DNA of 54,842 bases from an uncultured Pseudomonadota bacterium (GTDB lineage Bacteria; Pseudomonadota; Gammaproteobacteria; Ga0077536), in contig CACDEI010000005.1 of assembly GCA_902551695.1 (NCBI GenBank), positions 1 to 54,842 of the forward strand. Direction: 5' to 3'. Both the position numbers and the translations under genes were made by a program. Positions within the stretch are counted from its first letter, which is position 1. The number at the start of each line of letters is the position of its first letter. The notes under the pieces were generated by a model that was not told where the DNA came from, made no database searches, and was given only the letters and a program-made list of their open reading frames with translations. Of this stretch, positions 27,066 to 36,123 are shown piece after piece.

Positions 27066-28676
27066 TTGCTCGAAGTAAAAAATTTATCTATCGCCTTTTC
27101 AGATTCCCTGAAAAAAAGGGTGGTTAATAATTTGACTTTCTCAGTGGGCTCTGGGGAGATAGTTGCGTTGGTCGGTGAGTCAGGAAGCGGAAAATCTCTT
27201 ACTGCTTTGTCGATTCCGCGTCTCTTACCAACGGGAGCCAAGATCATTGGCGGGTCTGTTCACTTGGCGGGAGAAGATTTATTTCGACATACAAATTCTG
27301 AAATATCACGAGTGCGGGGATCGAAAATCGGAGTTATTTTTCAAGAGGCTCAGTCTTCCTTGAACCCTGTAATTTCAATAAAGAAGCAAATATCAGAAGC
27401 TTTTAGCCCGAATGTTTTGTCAACGGAAGCTGATATACGGACAAATGTGATTACGTCGCTAAAGAATGTTGGAATTAACGAAGCAGAAGTTATGTTGGAT
27501 AGATATCCTCATGAGTTCTCCGGGGGAATGAAGCAGAGGGTGATGATAGCGATTGCATTAGCAAAAAATCCTCAGTTATTAATCGCTGACGAACCCACAA
27601 CTGCCCTGGATGTGACCGTCCAAGCTCAAATCTTAAGGCTAATAAAATCCCTCCAAGAAAAAAATGATATGTCTGTTCTATTTATAACTCATGATTTAGC
27701 GGTGGCGTATCAAATTGCCGATCGAGTTCTGGTTATGCGGGAAGGTGAGATAATTGAAAGTGGAAATGTAGATATACTCCGTGAAGGGCCTAGCCATCCC
27801 TATTCAAGGAAGCTCCTTGACTCTCTACCTGGCTGGAAAAAAAGAGAGGGTGAGGCTAGAACATCGGATTCTAAAGTAAATGCAAAAGTACTTGATGTGA
27901 AAGACTTGAAGGTATGGTTTCCTATTAAAAAAGGCCTGTTCCGCAAAACTGTTGGACACATAAAAGCTGTGAACGGGGTAAGCCTAGAACTGAAGAAAGG
28001 CAAAACCCTAGCGCTGGTAGGGGAGTCGGGGTGTGGTAAAACCACTACAGGAAAAGCCATAATTCAATTGATAAAAAATACAGAAGGAAGCATTTTTTAC
28101 AAAGGAAAGAGATTAGAAGAATATAGAGGAGAAGCTGCTAAAAATTTAAGGTCAGAAATACAAATCGTTTTTCAGGATCCGTTTTCCTCAATGAACCCTA
28201 GAATGAGAATCGGGGAAATAATTAGTGAGGGTATGGAGGTGCAAAAGATCTGTGGTAGTAGGTCAGAAAGGCATCGCAGGGTTGAGGAGCTTCTTACTTT
28301 GGTTGGTCTTGAGGCGGAACATTTCTATAGGTATCCTCACGAGTTTTCAGGTGGTCAGAGGCAAAGGATTTGCATTGCTAGGGCTTTATCTGTCAATCCG
28401 AGTATTCTGGTATGTGATGAACCGACCAGCTCTTTAGACGTCTCCATACAACATCAGATTCTGTCTCTGCTCATGCAGTTACAGAAGGAGCGTGGCATGA
28501 GTTACCTATTTGTGACTCACGATATAGGAGTGGTTGCATATATGGCGGATGAGGTTGCGGTAATGAAAGACGGTGTAATTGTCGAAAGTGGGTCCGTCCA
28601 CGAGGTTTTGAAAAGCCCCAAGATGTTCTATACCAAACAGCTTCTGGACGCTGTACCGCTGATTCATTCCTCGTGA
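27066..28676 (+). CDS. Peptide ABC transporter, fused dual ATPase (YejF type)
   Basis: A 536-aa fusion of two nucleotide-binding domains (DppD-like plus DppF-like). Domain 1 has Walker A 'GESGSGKSLTAL' (about 37-48), signature 'FSGGMKQR' and Walker B 'LLIADEPTTALDVTV'. Domain 2 has Walker A 'GESGCGKTTTGK', signature 'FSGGQRQR' and 'ILVCDEPTSSLDVSI'. Start is a TTG with GGAG six bases upstream. A single fused ATPase with one binding protein and two permeases matches YejABEF-type peptide importers; transported peptides unknown. Confidence 0.93.
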   Translation: MLEVKNLSIAFSDSLKKRVVNNLTFSVGSGEIVALVGESGSGKSLTALSIPRLLPTGAKIIGGSVHLAGEDLFRHTNSEISRVRGSKIGVIFQEAQSSLNPVISIKKQISEAFSPNVLSTEADIRTNVITSLKNVGINEAEVMLDRYPHEFSGGMKQRVMIAIALAKNPQLLIADEPTTALDVTVQAQILRLIKSLQEKNDMSVLFITHDLAVAYQIADRVLVMREGEIIESGNVDILREGPSHPYSRKLLDSLPGWKKREGEARTSDSKVNAKVLDVKDLKVWFPIKKGLFRKTVGHIKAVNGVSLELKKGKTLALVGESGCGKTTTGKAIIQLIKNTEGSIFYKGKRLEEYRGEAAKNLRSEIQIVFQDPFSSMNPRMRIGEIISEGMEVQKICGSRSERHRRVEELLTLVGLEAEHFYRYPHEFSGGQRQRICIARALSVNPSILVCDEPTSSLDVSIQHQILSLLMQLQKERGMSYLFVTHDIGVVAYMADEVAVMKDGVIVESGSVHEVLKSPKMFYTKQLLDAVPLIHSS

Positions 28677-28700
28677 AACTAGTGCGTTAAATTTTTCATT

Positions 28701-30086
28701 TTGAGAAAAAACATTATCCGGTTAACTTTTTCTAAATTACGGCAAGATTTGACGTTACTATTTTCAGTAGGATTGCCCTTAGTATTAAATAATATCTCCA
28801 GTTTAGCAGTTAATGTGGCGGACACTTTGATGGCTTCAGCCTTGGGAACCAAGCAGTTGGCTGCGGTAGCGCTAGGTTCTGGGGTCTGGATTTCCCTTTT
28901 TTTGTTTGGGTTGGGGATTTTAATGGCGGTAGGTCCTAGCGTGGCTCAGCTTTATGGTAGGGGTGAATATGAGGAGATAAAAAACCATACCAAGCAGAGT
29001 TTTTGGTTGGCTTTAGTAATAAGCCTCTGCGTCATTCTAGTTATGCGCTCTTTTTTCCCTATTTTCGAAAGATTGAAAATTGAACCAGAGGTAGCTGATT
29101 TAGCCCAAGGTTATTTAAATGGGTTAAGCTGGGGCGTTCTGGGAGGTTTCTTCTATCACACCTTGAAGCAAATGAGTGAAGGCGTGGGTGAGACGATTCC
29201 CATTATGATAGTAATGCTGGTCGTTCTTCCGATAAATGTGTTCATCAATTTTTGTCTTATGAATGGGAAATTCGGTGTGGAGGCGATGGGTGCGGCGGGT
29301 TGTGGTGTTGGAAGCGGTCTCAGTTTATGGTTGATGTTTGTTCTACTTTTTAGCTATACAAGAATTTCTGCTCGGTTCACAAGATTTTCATTTTCGCTAA
29401 CTTACCTATCACCGGAGAGAAAGCTATTGAGTAGATTATTCAAATTAGGATTACCAATAGGATTGAATTTTTTTCTTTATTCGGCCTTATTTTCGGTTGT
29501 TGCGTTGATGATGGGGTTTTTTGGAACAGAAGTTATAGCGGCTCATCAGATCGTGTTGAATTTTTCTGGCTTGGTTTTTATGTTACCTCTTGGGCTGGGT
29601 ATGGCGCTAACTATTTGTGTAGGCCAGCGTGTGGGTCGTTCTGATCTCCATGGTGCGGTTAGGATAGGTTTCACTGGAATTTTCCTTTGTTTGTCGGTGT
29701 CGATTGTTTCCGCTTCGCTCACTTTGTGTTTTGCTGAAAGAATAATCGCCTTATATACTAAGGAACCTGAAATATCATCGGTTGCCTTATCATTACTCAA
29801 GATCGCAGTTTTTCTTCAAGTGGGGGACGCCGTGCAGACTGCGGCTGCTTTTTCCTTGAGAGGAATAAAAGACACTCGTATTCCAATGATATTAAATGGT
29901 TTTAATTATTGGGTGATTGGATTTGGTACAGCTTATCTCGTTGGGATAAGGCTAGAGGTGGGACCTGCTGGTATTTGGTTTGGGATAGCCCTCTCCCTGG
30001 TCTTGGCTGGTTTAGCACTGGTATGGAGGTTTCATATGCTTACCAAGTCGATGAGAGGCAAGCTCCTAAGGTCTCATGAGGACTAA
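28701..30086 (+). CDS. MATE family multidrug/toxin efflux transporter
   Basis: A 461-aa, 12-helix inner-membrane antiporter in two similar halves. 'GLPLVLNNISSLAVNVADTLMASALGT' opens helix 1, 'GMALTICVGQRVG' lies in the second half, and the late 'ALSLLKIAVFLQVGDAVQTAAAFSLRGIKDTRIP' is typical MATE. The start is a TTG without a clear ribosome site; no internal ATG precedes helix 1. It follows the ABC ATPase gene by 24 bp and may be cotranscribed. It overlaps the convergent DUF427 gene by four bases. Confidence 0.9.
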   Translation: MRKNIIRLTFSKLRQDLTLLFSVGLPLVLNNISSLAVNVADTLMASALGTKQLAAVALGSGVWISLFLFGLGILMAVGPSVAQLYGRGEYEEIKNHTKQSFWLALVISLCVILVMRSFFPIFERLKIEPEVADLAQGYLNGLSWGVLGGFFYHTLKQMSEGVGETIPIMIVMLVVLPINVFINFCLMNGKFGVEAMGAAGCGVGSGLSLWLMFVLLFSYTRISARFTRFSFSLTYLSPERKLLSRLFKLGLPIGLNFFLYSALFSVVALMMGFFGTEVIAAHQIVLNFSGLVFMLPLGLGMALTICVGQRVGRSDLHGAVRIGFTGIFLCLSVSIVSASLTLCFAERIIALYTKEPEISSVALSLLKIAVFLQVGDAVQTAAAFSLRGIKDTRIPMILNGFNYWVIGFGTAYLVGIRLEVGPAGIWFGIALSLVLAGLALVWRFHMLTKSMRGKLLRSHED

Positions 30087-30487
30087 TGAGAGATTAAACT
30101 CACCTTAGAAGTGTCAAAGGCGATCATATTTTTTATCTCACTCGCTTCTGCAATAGTAGTTTCGTAGACCCAAGCTACATCCTTAATTTTCGATTGGTCC
30201 GTAAAAAGATCCAAATAGTAAGTTGAGCCTTTCAAAGGACAGAAAGTGCTTTTTTTATTTTTCTTTAGGTGGGTAGTTACCACATCTTTGAGAGGAAAAT
30301 AAATCACCGGCGGGTAAATATCTAACCCGACTTCTTTTAGTTCGATAGCGGTATGGCTTTTTGCTAAGATTTGCTCTTCTATTTTCGCTAGCCAGAACTT
30401 TGGGCTCTCTTTTATCGTCATGTAATGCCGAGGCTCAGCTTGGTTGTGGATAGCATCTGCTACTAGGGTGATTCCTTCATGCTTCAT
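30083..30487 (-). CDS. DUF427 family protein
   Basis: A 134-aa protein with the DUF427 pattern: 'AIELKEVGLDIYPPVIYFPLKDV' mid-protein, 'CPLKGSTYYLDL' near residue 85 and a terminal 'IAFDTSKVSL'. The family fold is small and beta-rich, with no assigned activity. AGGAA precedes the ATG at about ten bases. It is the last gene in the minus-strand run starting at gor, separated from the isochorismatase by 82 bp, so it may have its own promoter. Confidence 0.8.
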   Translation of the reverse strand: MKHEGITLVADAIHNQAEPRHYMTIKESPKFWLAKIEEQILAKSHTAIELKEVGLDIYPPVIYFPLKDVVTTHLKKNKKSTFCPLKGSTYYLDLFTDQSKIKDVAWVYETTIAEASEIKNMIAFDTSKVSLISH

Positions 30488-30569
30488 ATATAACTATTCC
30501 TCAAACAATTTTAACACCTTCTCATATACCTTGAGGGTTCCTAAAAAATCGACTCACATGATATGGTCA

Positions 30570-31199
30570 CTACAAATTCACTGATATTGTTTGAAAGTGA
30601 CTCATGACGGTTTCTGTAGGTAAGACATCCGCATATCTTCTTCCAACATCTCGCAGGGAATCTTTGTGAGCTTGCTCTTCTTGATCTCCGCAGCATTCCT
30701 GAGGGACTATGACCCTGAATCCATAGGAGAACGCATCCACTACTGATGCCCTTACACAACCGCTCGTAGTGCAACCAGTTATAACTACGGTATCTACTCT
30801 TTGTTTTCCTAGATAAGTTAGTAAAGGGGTTTGAAAAAAAATAGAGGGAGCGCTTTTTGTGAAAATAAAATCATAGTCTTCGTTGAGAACCCTTGGATCT
30901 ATTTCAGTTGATTTATGACCTTTAAAAAAGCTACCGTCGTATAACGAAGAAACCTTCCAGTAGCCCATATCAGTTATACCGCTCCAAGCCACATTGCAGT
31001 TGGCAACGGGTATATTTTTCTCTCTCGCTAGCTCTAAAAGATTCTTAGTGCGTAATACTGCGCTGTGAATATGTTCACTTTTACCCGCGGGATAGGAAGG
31101 GTCTGTAAAACCCAATTGAAAGTCTACTACGAGAACTGCAGCCTGTTCCCCAAAACCAATCTCACCACCGCCGTAACCAGCTGTTTCGTAATTATCCAT
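30570..31199 (-). CDS. Isochorismatase-family cysteine hydrolase (N-carbamoylsarcosine amidase-like)
   Basis: A 209-aa alpha/beta hydrolase with the Asp-Lys-Cys triad of the family: D26 in 'LVVDFQLGFT', K115 in 'IFTKSAPS', C148 in 'TGCTTSGCVRAS'. The closest pattern is amidases acting on carbamoyl or amide substrates rather than true isochorismatases; the actual substrate is unknown. The ATG lies one base after the peroxiredoxin stop, with AGGAG inside the end of that gene, so translation of the two is very likely coupled. Confidence 0.88.
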   Translation of the reverse strand: MDNYETAGYGGGEIGFGEQAAVLVVDFQLGFTDPSYPAGKSEHIHSAVLRTKNLLELAREKNIPVANCNVAWSGITDMGYWKVSSLYDGSFFKGHKSTEIDPRVLNEDYDFIFTKSAPSIFFQTPLLTYLGKQRVDTVVITGCTTSGCVRASVVDAFSYGFRVIVPQECCGDQEEQAHKDSLRDVGRRYADVLPTETVMSHFQTISVNL

Positions 31200-31200
31200 G

Positions 31201-31716
31201 TTATGCTCCTGGTAAATTATCTAGGATTTCTAAGAGATCCTTCCCCGCTGAAACTGGATTCACTTTTTCAATGATCTTTAAGATAATTCCCTCCTCGTCA
31301 ATGATAAATGTTGTTCTAGAAGCAAATTTTCCAAACTTTAAAACACCATATTCCGTGGCAGTGCTGCCATCCGGATCACTTAAGATTGGAAACTTCGCTC
31401 GATTTGCCTCAGCGAACTTTTTCAGTATTTCATATTCATCTGTGCTTGCCATTAATAAGGCTATTTCATGACTTTCCAGAGCTTTTTCACTTTCCCGAAG
31501 TGATTTACACTCAGCGGTTCAGCCTCCAGTGAATGCCTTAGGGAACCATGCCAAGACCACAGTACGCCCCCTGTAGTCCTTCAAAGCATGGAATTTACCG
31601 TCGGAGCCCATCAAATTAAATTCAGGGGCTAAATCACCGTCCGTAACCGCGAAAGCGGATTGGAGCGACATTAAAAGGGTGAGTAAAAAGATTCGCGTTG
31701 TGTTAATTGGAAGCAT
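31201..31716 (-). CDS. Selenocysteine-containing exported peroxiredoxin (in-frame UGA at peroxidatic Cys)
   Basis: Read through one UGA (31519-31521), this is a 171-aa AhpC/BCP-type peroxiredoxin that would reduce peroxides. Residues 1-23 form a signal peptide with cleavage after 'SAFA', so it is predicted periplasmic. The active site reads T63-G-G-Sec66-T-A-E-C70: Sec replaces the peroxidatic Cys of the TxxC motif and C70 is the likely resolving Cys. R134 in '[11 protein letters not shown]' is the conserved catalytic Arg. The frame continues intact for 105 codons with family-like sequence ('[17 protein letters not shown]'). A SECIS-like hairpin follows the UGA. If UGA stops translation, only a useless 65-aa fragment results. 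It lies 24 bp after gor and one base before the isochorismatase ATG. A fresh nonsense mutation is the main alternative; selA, selB, selC and selD are not in the window. Confidence 0.85.
31487..31503 (-). promoter_or_regulatory. Bacterial SECIS-like stem-loop within the peroxiredoxin mRNA
   Basis: On the coding strand, TCACTT pairs perfectly with AAGTGA around a 5-nt loop CGGGA. The loop begins 21 nt after the UGA and has G at its second position. Published models of bacterial SECIS elements ask for a loop 16-37 nt downstream with a G among its first two bases, so it fits. It overlaps coding codons, as bacterial SECIS do. Confidence 0.75.
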
Positions 31717-31740
31717 ATTTTTTTTACCGAGGATTAATAT

Positions 31741-33096
31741 TTATCGTATAACAGGTTGTCTCATGGTCACCCACTCTTCGGCAGAAGTCGGGTGGATACC
31801 GATGGTTTCATCGAACAAGGCTTTTGTCGCCCCGGCCTTCATTGCTACCGCTATTCCTTGAAGACTCTCTCCCGCGTCAGCTCCCACCATATGGGCGCCT
31901 ACAACTAAATCGCTTTCGCCATCAACCACGAGTTTCATTAGCGTCCTCTCGTGGTTTCCGGTTAGAGTGTGTTTTAAGGGCTTAAATTCGGAAATGAATA
32001 TTTTAATTTCCTTGTGTTTTTCTCTTGCTTCTTCTTCAGTGAGACCTACCGTGGCAAGATTAGGGAGGCTAAAAACTGCGCTAGGAATCAAATTATAGTC
32101 TACTCGTTTTTTGCCGTCACCGAATAGGTGGGATACCACTGTCATCGCTTCTGCTAGAGCGACTGGGGTCAGGTTGACTCTGTCTGTCACATCTCCAATA
32201 GCCAATACAGTATCTATGTTAGTCCTATAATTTTCGTCTACTGCGATAGCATTCTTTGAGTCTACTTTTATACCTAATTTTTCCAGTCCTAAGTTTTCAG
32301 TCAAAGGTGTTCGGCCGGTGGCATACATGATTAAATCACAAGATACTTCTTCCCCAGAAGAAAAGTTAGCAGTCAACCTGTCATCTTGTTTGGTTATCTC
32401 GTTTATTGAGCAGTTAAATTGTAGGTCAATTCCAGATTCTCTTATTTGATTAGCGAGAAAGGTTCTCGCATCGAAGTCGAATCCCCGTAGAAACAAATCC
32501 CCTCGATACAGTTGAGAAGTATCACAACCTAGACCGTTAAAAATCGAAGCGAACTCAACGGCTATATAGCCGCCACCGACAACGAGTACTTTCTGTGGCA
32601 GTTCTTTCAGGTAGAATGCTTCATCAGAACTAATTACATGTTCGCAACCGGGGAATTCTGGAATCTCCGGTTTGCCACCTACCGCAACTAAAATATTTTT
32701 TGCAGTATAAGTGTGCCCCTCAACGGAAACGGATTGCTTAGTCTGCAGCGAAGCATGACCACGAATAATGTGTACCCCGGAGTTCACTAAAAGTCTCTCA
32801 TAAATTTCGTTCAATCTTTCTATCTCTCGATTTTTATTGGTTAAGAGATCATGCCAGCTAAAAGAGGGCTTGCCGGAACTCCAACCAAACCCCTTTGCAT
32901 CTGAAAAGTCGCTAGAAAAATGAGCTGCATACGAAAAGAGTTTTTTTGGAATGCATCCTACGTTCACACATGTGCCGCCTAATGCTTGTTTTTCCGCGAT
33001 AGCAACTCTTTTACCCAAATCCGCAGCGAACCTCGCAGCACGCACGCCTCCAGAGCCGCCGCCGATCACGAATAGATCAAAATCAAAATTACTCAT
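31741..33096 (-). CDS. gor: Glutathione-disulfide reductase
   Basis: FAD/NADPH-dependent class I disulfide reductase, 451 aa from [17 protein letters not shown]. The redox-active pair is in '[13 protein letters not shown]' (C43, C48), the C-terminal His-Glu pair in 'HPTSAEEW', and the FAD/NADPH loops are normal. These fit glutathione reductase rather than lipoamide dehydrogenase or mercuric reductase. An upstream ATG at 33126 is in frame but AGGGA serves the ATG at 33096. It heads the operon containing the Sec-peroxiredoxin. Confidence 0.92.
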   Translation of the reverse strand: MSNFDFDLFVIGGGSGGVRAARFAADLGKRVAIAEKQALGGTCVNVGCIPKKLFSYAAHFSSDFSDAKGFGWSSGKPSFSWHDLLTNKNREIERLNEIYERLLVNSGVHIIRGHASLQTKQSVSVEGHTYTAKNILVAVGGKPEIPEFPGCEHVISSDEAFYLKELPQKVLVVGGGYIAVEFASIFNGLGCDTSQLYRGDLFLRGFDFDARTFLANQIRESGIDLQFNCSINEITKQDDRLTANFSSGEEVSCDLIMYATGRTPLTENLGLEKLGIKVDSKNAIAVDENYRTNIDTVLAIGDVTDRVNLTPVALAEAMTVVSHLFGDGKKRVDYNLIPSAVFSLPNLATVGLTEEEAREKHKEIKIFISEFKPLKHTLTGNHERTLMKLVVDGESDLVVGAHMVGADAGESLQGIAVAMKAGATKALFDETIGIHPTSAEEWVTMRQPVIR

Positions 33097-33231
33097 AGGA
33101 AAGTCCCTAAGGAGAATGGTTCGCATGTTGTTGGGAAAGCGTTCAGACTATCAGTAGAAGATAAGAATAAATTTTCCCCTGAATTCTCCTGTAATATACT
33201 ATATAGAAAACATAGTTTGCGAGTTCTTTTC

Positions 33232-34122
33232 ATGAAAAAAATTGAATTGGTGGATGTTGGGCCGAGAGACGGAATACAGAGTCAGGCTGCGATCGTTAAT
33301 ACCTCTGACAAGATTAAGCTTATTTCTGGTCTTGCTGATTCTGGAGTGCGCCGGATAGAGGTAGCGAGTTTCGTTAATCCAAAGAGGGTACCTCAAATGG
33401 CGGATGTCGATCTTTTGATTAAAAATCTGCCAAAAATAGAAAATACTAAATACATTGGGCTCGTTTTGAATGAGAAGGGTTTAGAAAGAGCATTGGATAC
33501 CGAACTGGACGAGATTAATTGCGCCACTGTGGCAACGGACACTTTTTGCCAAAGAAATCAAGGTAAGACCTCTCATGAAATGATGTCATCGCTAGTGAGT
33601 ATGATTAATCTTGCTAAAAAGAACAATAGATTTTTTGGTGTGACTATAGCTGCAGCGTTTGGGTGCCCTTTTGAGGGTGAAGTGAGCCCGGATAGGGTTG
33701 TGGAGATAGCAAAGAATTTGATAGGACTTGGTGTAGATGAAATCTCGATTGCTGACACGATCGGAGTGGCAGTTCCTACCCAGGTCACGGAACTAATATA
33801 TCGCTTAAAACCGATTACCGGCGAGATTCCCCTTAGATTGCATTTTCACAATACCAGGAATACCGGCATAAGTAACGTCTATGCTGCGATACAAGCTGGT
33901 GTGAGGATATTTGATTCTAGTTGCGGCGGGTTAGGAGGCTGCCCCTTTGCCCCCGGCGCTACGGGGAATGTGGGAACCGAAGACGTTTTATATCTCGTTG
34001 ATCGCATGGGGTTCCAAACCGGGATTTCTATGACTAAGCTTATCGAGACTTCCAACTGGCTGGGCCAAGTCATAGGCCAAGAGATGCCATCCATGGTTAA
34101 TAAGGCAGGTGTGTTTCCATAA
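33232..34122 (+). CDS. mvaB: Hydroxymethylglutaryl-CoA lyase
   Basis: Cleaves HMG-CoA to acetyl-CoA and acetoacetate, the last step of leucine degradation. It is a 296-aa TIM barrel with 'VDVGPRDGIQSQ' at the N-terminus, metal ligands in 'LHFHNTRN', and the HMG-CoA lyase signature 'GGLGGCPFAPGATGNVGTED' carrying the catalytic Cys. The liu genes that normally accompany it are absent here, so it is a stand-alone gene divergent from gor. The ATG at 33232 is preferred to a TTG at 33217. Confidence 0.92.
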   Translation: MKKIELVDVGPRDGIQSQAAIVNTSDKIKLISGLADSGVRRIEVASFVNPKRVPQMADVDLLIKNLPKIENTKYIGLVLNEKGLERALDTELDEINCATVATDTFCQRNQGKTSHEMMSSLVSMINLAKKNNRFFGVTIAAAFGCPFEGEVSPDRVVEIAKNLIGLGVDEISIADTIGVAVPTQVTELIYRLKPITGEIPLRLHFHNTRNTGISNVYAAIQAGVRIFDSSCGGLGGCPFAPGATGNVGTEDVLYLVDRMGFQTGISMTKLIETSNWLGQVIGQEMPSMVNKAGVFP

Positions 34123-34153
34123 ATAAATAGTTCTGGGCTTAAACCTCGTGTTC

Positions 34154-35131
34154 TCAAAGGTCTTTTTTCTGGGAGTAGAGCTTGGCAATCGCTTTTCTCC
34201 AGACCTTGGCAGGACGTGCTGGCATTCCCGCGTAAATTCCCGGTTTCAAGAGACTTTTGGTAACCCCTCCTTTTCCTAATACAGTTACATCACTCCCTAT
34301 TTGGACATGCCCTACTGTACCTACCTGCCCCGCTAAGGTTACTCGATCTCCAATCTGCGTGCTGCCTGATATACCTGTCTGGGACACGATCAGGCAATTC
34401 TCTCCTATGGACACGTTATGACCAACCATAACTAAATTATCTATCTTAGTGCCTTTACCTATGAAAGTTCTAGAAAATCTCCCTCGATCAATCGTCGAGT
34501 TTGCACCAATTTCTACATCGTCGGATATGACTACATTTCCAAGTTGAGGTATTTTCACATGCTCTTCGCCATGTTTAAGAAAACCATATCCATCTCCACC
34601 GATGCTCACACCGGCTTGGAGTATTACATTATTTCCCAGAACAGAATCCTCCCTTACCGTACAATTAGGGTAAATCGTACAATCATTTCCTATCTTACAT
34701 CTGTCCATAATTACGCAATTCGGATAGATTTTAGTATTTGAACCTATCTCAACATCCTCACCGACTACGACATTAAATCCGATTTCGGCTGAGGGGTGTA
34801 GATTACAACTTTGTGAGATTCTAACGTTTTGATCTTGAATTTTTTCTAACTTTATTTTTGATTTAGAAAACAATTCGGAAATTAAACAGAAGATATACTC
34901 GGGTGACTGGTGATGTAACAGAGTCTTCCCGTTCAACTTGGTTTCCATTGAGACTATATAAACTGGAATGTCAGATTCTTCAGCCATTCGAGTTTTCCTT
35001 TTATCTGACAGAAATGATAAATTCTTAGTCTTGTTGTCAGAAATCCCGCAGACCCCTTCTATAACGATATTTCTATCTCCCGATATAGTCAGGTCAAAGG
35101 TTTCGGCTAGTTTTGCGACGGTGTATTGCAT
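34154..35131 (-). CDS. lpxD: UDP-3-O-(3-hydroxyacyl)glucosamine N-acyltransferase
   Basis: Adds the N-linked 3-hydroxyacyl chain in lipid A synthesis. The N-terminal uridine-binding domain ('[17 protein letters not shown]', '[10 protein letters not shown]') is followed by a left-handed beta-helix of hexapeptide repeats (about residues 95-290) and a C-terminal helix '[19 protein letters not shown]'. The catalytic-type His is in '[12 protein letters not shown]'. The ATG at 35131 (325 aa) is chosen over one 20 codons upstream. It is not in the usual bamA-skp-lpxD-fabZ-lpxA cluster, so it may be a relocated gene or a second copy. Confidence 0.9.
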   Translation of the reverse strand: MQYTVAKLAETFDLTISGDRNIVIEGVCGISDNKTKNLSFLSDKRKTRMAEESDIPVYIVSMETKLNGKTLLHHQSPEYIFCLISELFSKSKIKLEKIQDQNVRISQSCNLHPSAEIGFNVVVGEDVEIGSNTKIYPNCVIMDRCKIGNDCTIYPNCTVREDSVLGNNVILQAGVSIGGDGYGFLKHGEEHVKIPQLGNVVISDDVEIGANSTIDRGRFSRTFIGKGTKIDNLVMVGHNVSIGENCLIVSQTGISGSTQIGDRVTLAGQVGTVGHVQIGSDVTVLGKGGVTKSLLKPGIYAGMPARPAKVWRKAIAKLYSQKKDL

Positions 35132-35291
35132 ATTTTTCTTTAAACTAACATGATTCTTAAGCGTACAAAAAACTCGAGGGTTGTAAGCCAACTATACAAT
35201 TTAATACCATATCATCCTCCATAGATTTTTTATATTAAGTTTGAAATCTCTCTCCTTCATGAGCATTATTAACAATAAAAAGGGAGTAAAC

Positions 35292-36116
35292 ATGAAAAAA
35301 AATCTCGCTAAAACTTTAGAAGCACGGAGTTTTCATATTCTTGCGACTGCGGCTGGATTCTTGGTTTCCCTTCTTCTTGTTTGGAAGCATTACTCTAGTC
35401 TAAACCTCCCTTTTTGTGGCGCTGCTTCTTGTGATGTTGTTCTCAACAGCAGATGGTCTGTTTTTTTGGGTGCGCCGTTGGCTGTTTGGGGCGCTTTGAT
35501 GTATGGAACCTTGGGAATTCTATTCATTCGGTATTTTAAAAGAAGTCGGAAGTACCAATTGTCGATAGTGACTCTAGGTTTTTTAGTAAGTGTTTATTTA
35601 TTTTTAATATCATTATTTGAAATTGGGACTATTTGTTATTACTGTACTGTCTCTCTCATAATAATTAGCAGTTTGTTCGGTGCGAGTTTCTTTTTAGCCG
35701 CGCAAAAAAAAAGTAAAGATCGTCTTGTGGGTACAGTCGCAGGTTTAGCAGTCATAATCACAATGCATTCTATTGCTCACGAGGACAATATCTTCCAAAA
35801 AGCAGCCGATCCTCAATTGCAGGCTCTAGCTACCCACTTAAGCGAGAGGGGAGCCACCTTTTATGGTGCTAGTTGGTGTAATGCTTGTCAGGCTCAGAAA
35901 GAACTTTTTGGTTCAGCGGCGTCTTATCTTCCTTACGTTGAGTGTTCTCCCCGGGGGCAAAACACTCCCCAAAGTACGATTTGTTTACTAAAAAAAATAA
36001 AAAGTTACCCTACTTGGCTGATAGATGGGAAGCGCTATGAGCGAATTCTTACGGTAGAAGTGCTGGAGAAATTATCTCGGTTTAACCCCGAAACTACCGA
36101 TAACACTAAAAATTAG
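35292..36116 (+). CDS. VKOR-family membrane oxidoreductase fused to a thioredoxin-like domain
   Basis: A 274-aa protein from an ATG with AGGGAG five bases upstream. Four or five transmembrane helices form a vitamin K epoxide reductase domain with C42 and C47 in the loop after helix 1 and the C115-Y-Y-C118 active site. A C-terminal thioredoxin-like domain carries 'ASWCNACQAQKELFG' (C196, C199) plus C218 and C231. Bacterial homologues pass electrons from periplasmic thiols to quinone, replacing DsbB, with the fused domain as redox partner. First gene of a run with pgpA and a lytic transglycosylase. Confidence 0.9.
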   Translation: MKKNLAKTLEARSFHILATAAGFLVSLLLVWKHYSSLNLPFCGAASCDVVLNSRWSVFLGAPLAVWGALMYGTLGILFIRYFKRSRKYQLSIVTLGFLVSVYLFLISLFEIGTICYYCTVSLIIISSLFGASFFLAAQKKSKDRLVGTVAGLAVIITMHSIAHEDNIFQKAADPQLQALATHLSERGATFYGASWCNACQAQKELFGSAASYLPYVECSPRGQNTPQSTICLLKKIKSYPTWLIDGKRYERILTVEVLEKLSRFNPETTDNTKN

Positions 36117-36123
36117 AGGTAGC

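Noticed and set aside
30541..30774. 77-codon ORF overlapping the isochorismatase gene in another frame
   Set aside because: The overlapping frame encodes a complete hydrolase with all catalytic residues.
31519..31521. The UGA as a simple nonsense mutation making gor's neighbour a pseudogene
   Set aside because: The codon sits exactly at the catalytic Cys, the downstream frame is fully intact, a SECIS-like hairpin follows, and coupling to the next gene is kept. It remains the main alternative and is stated as such.
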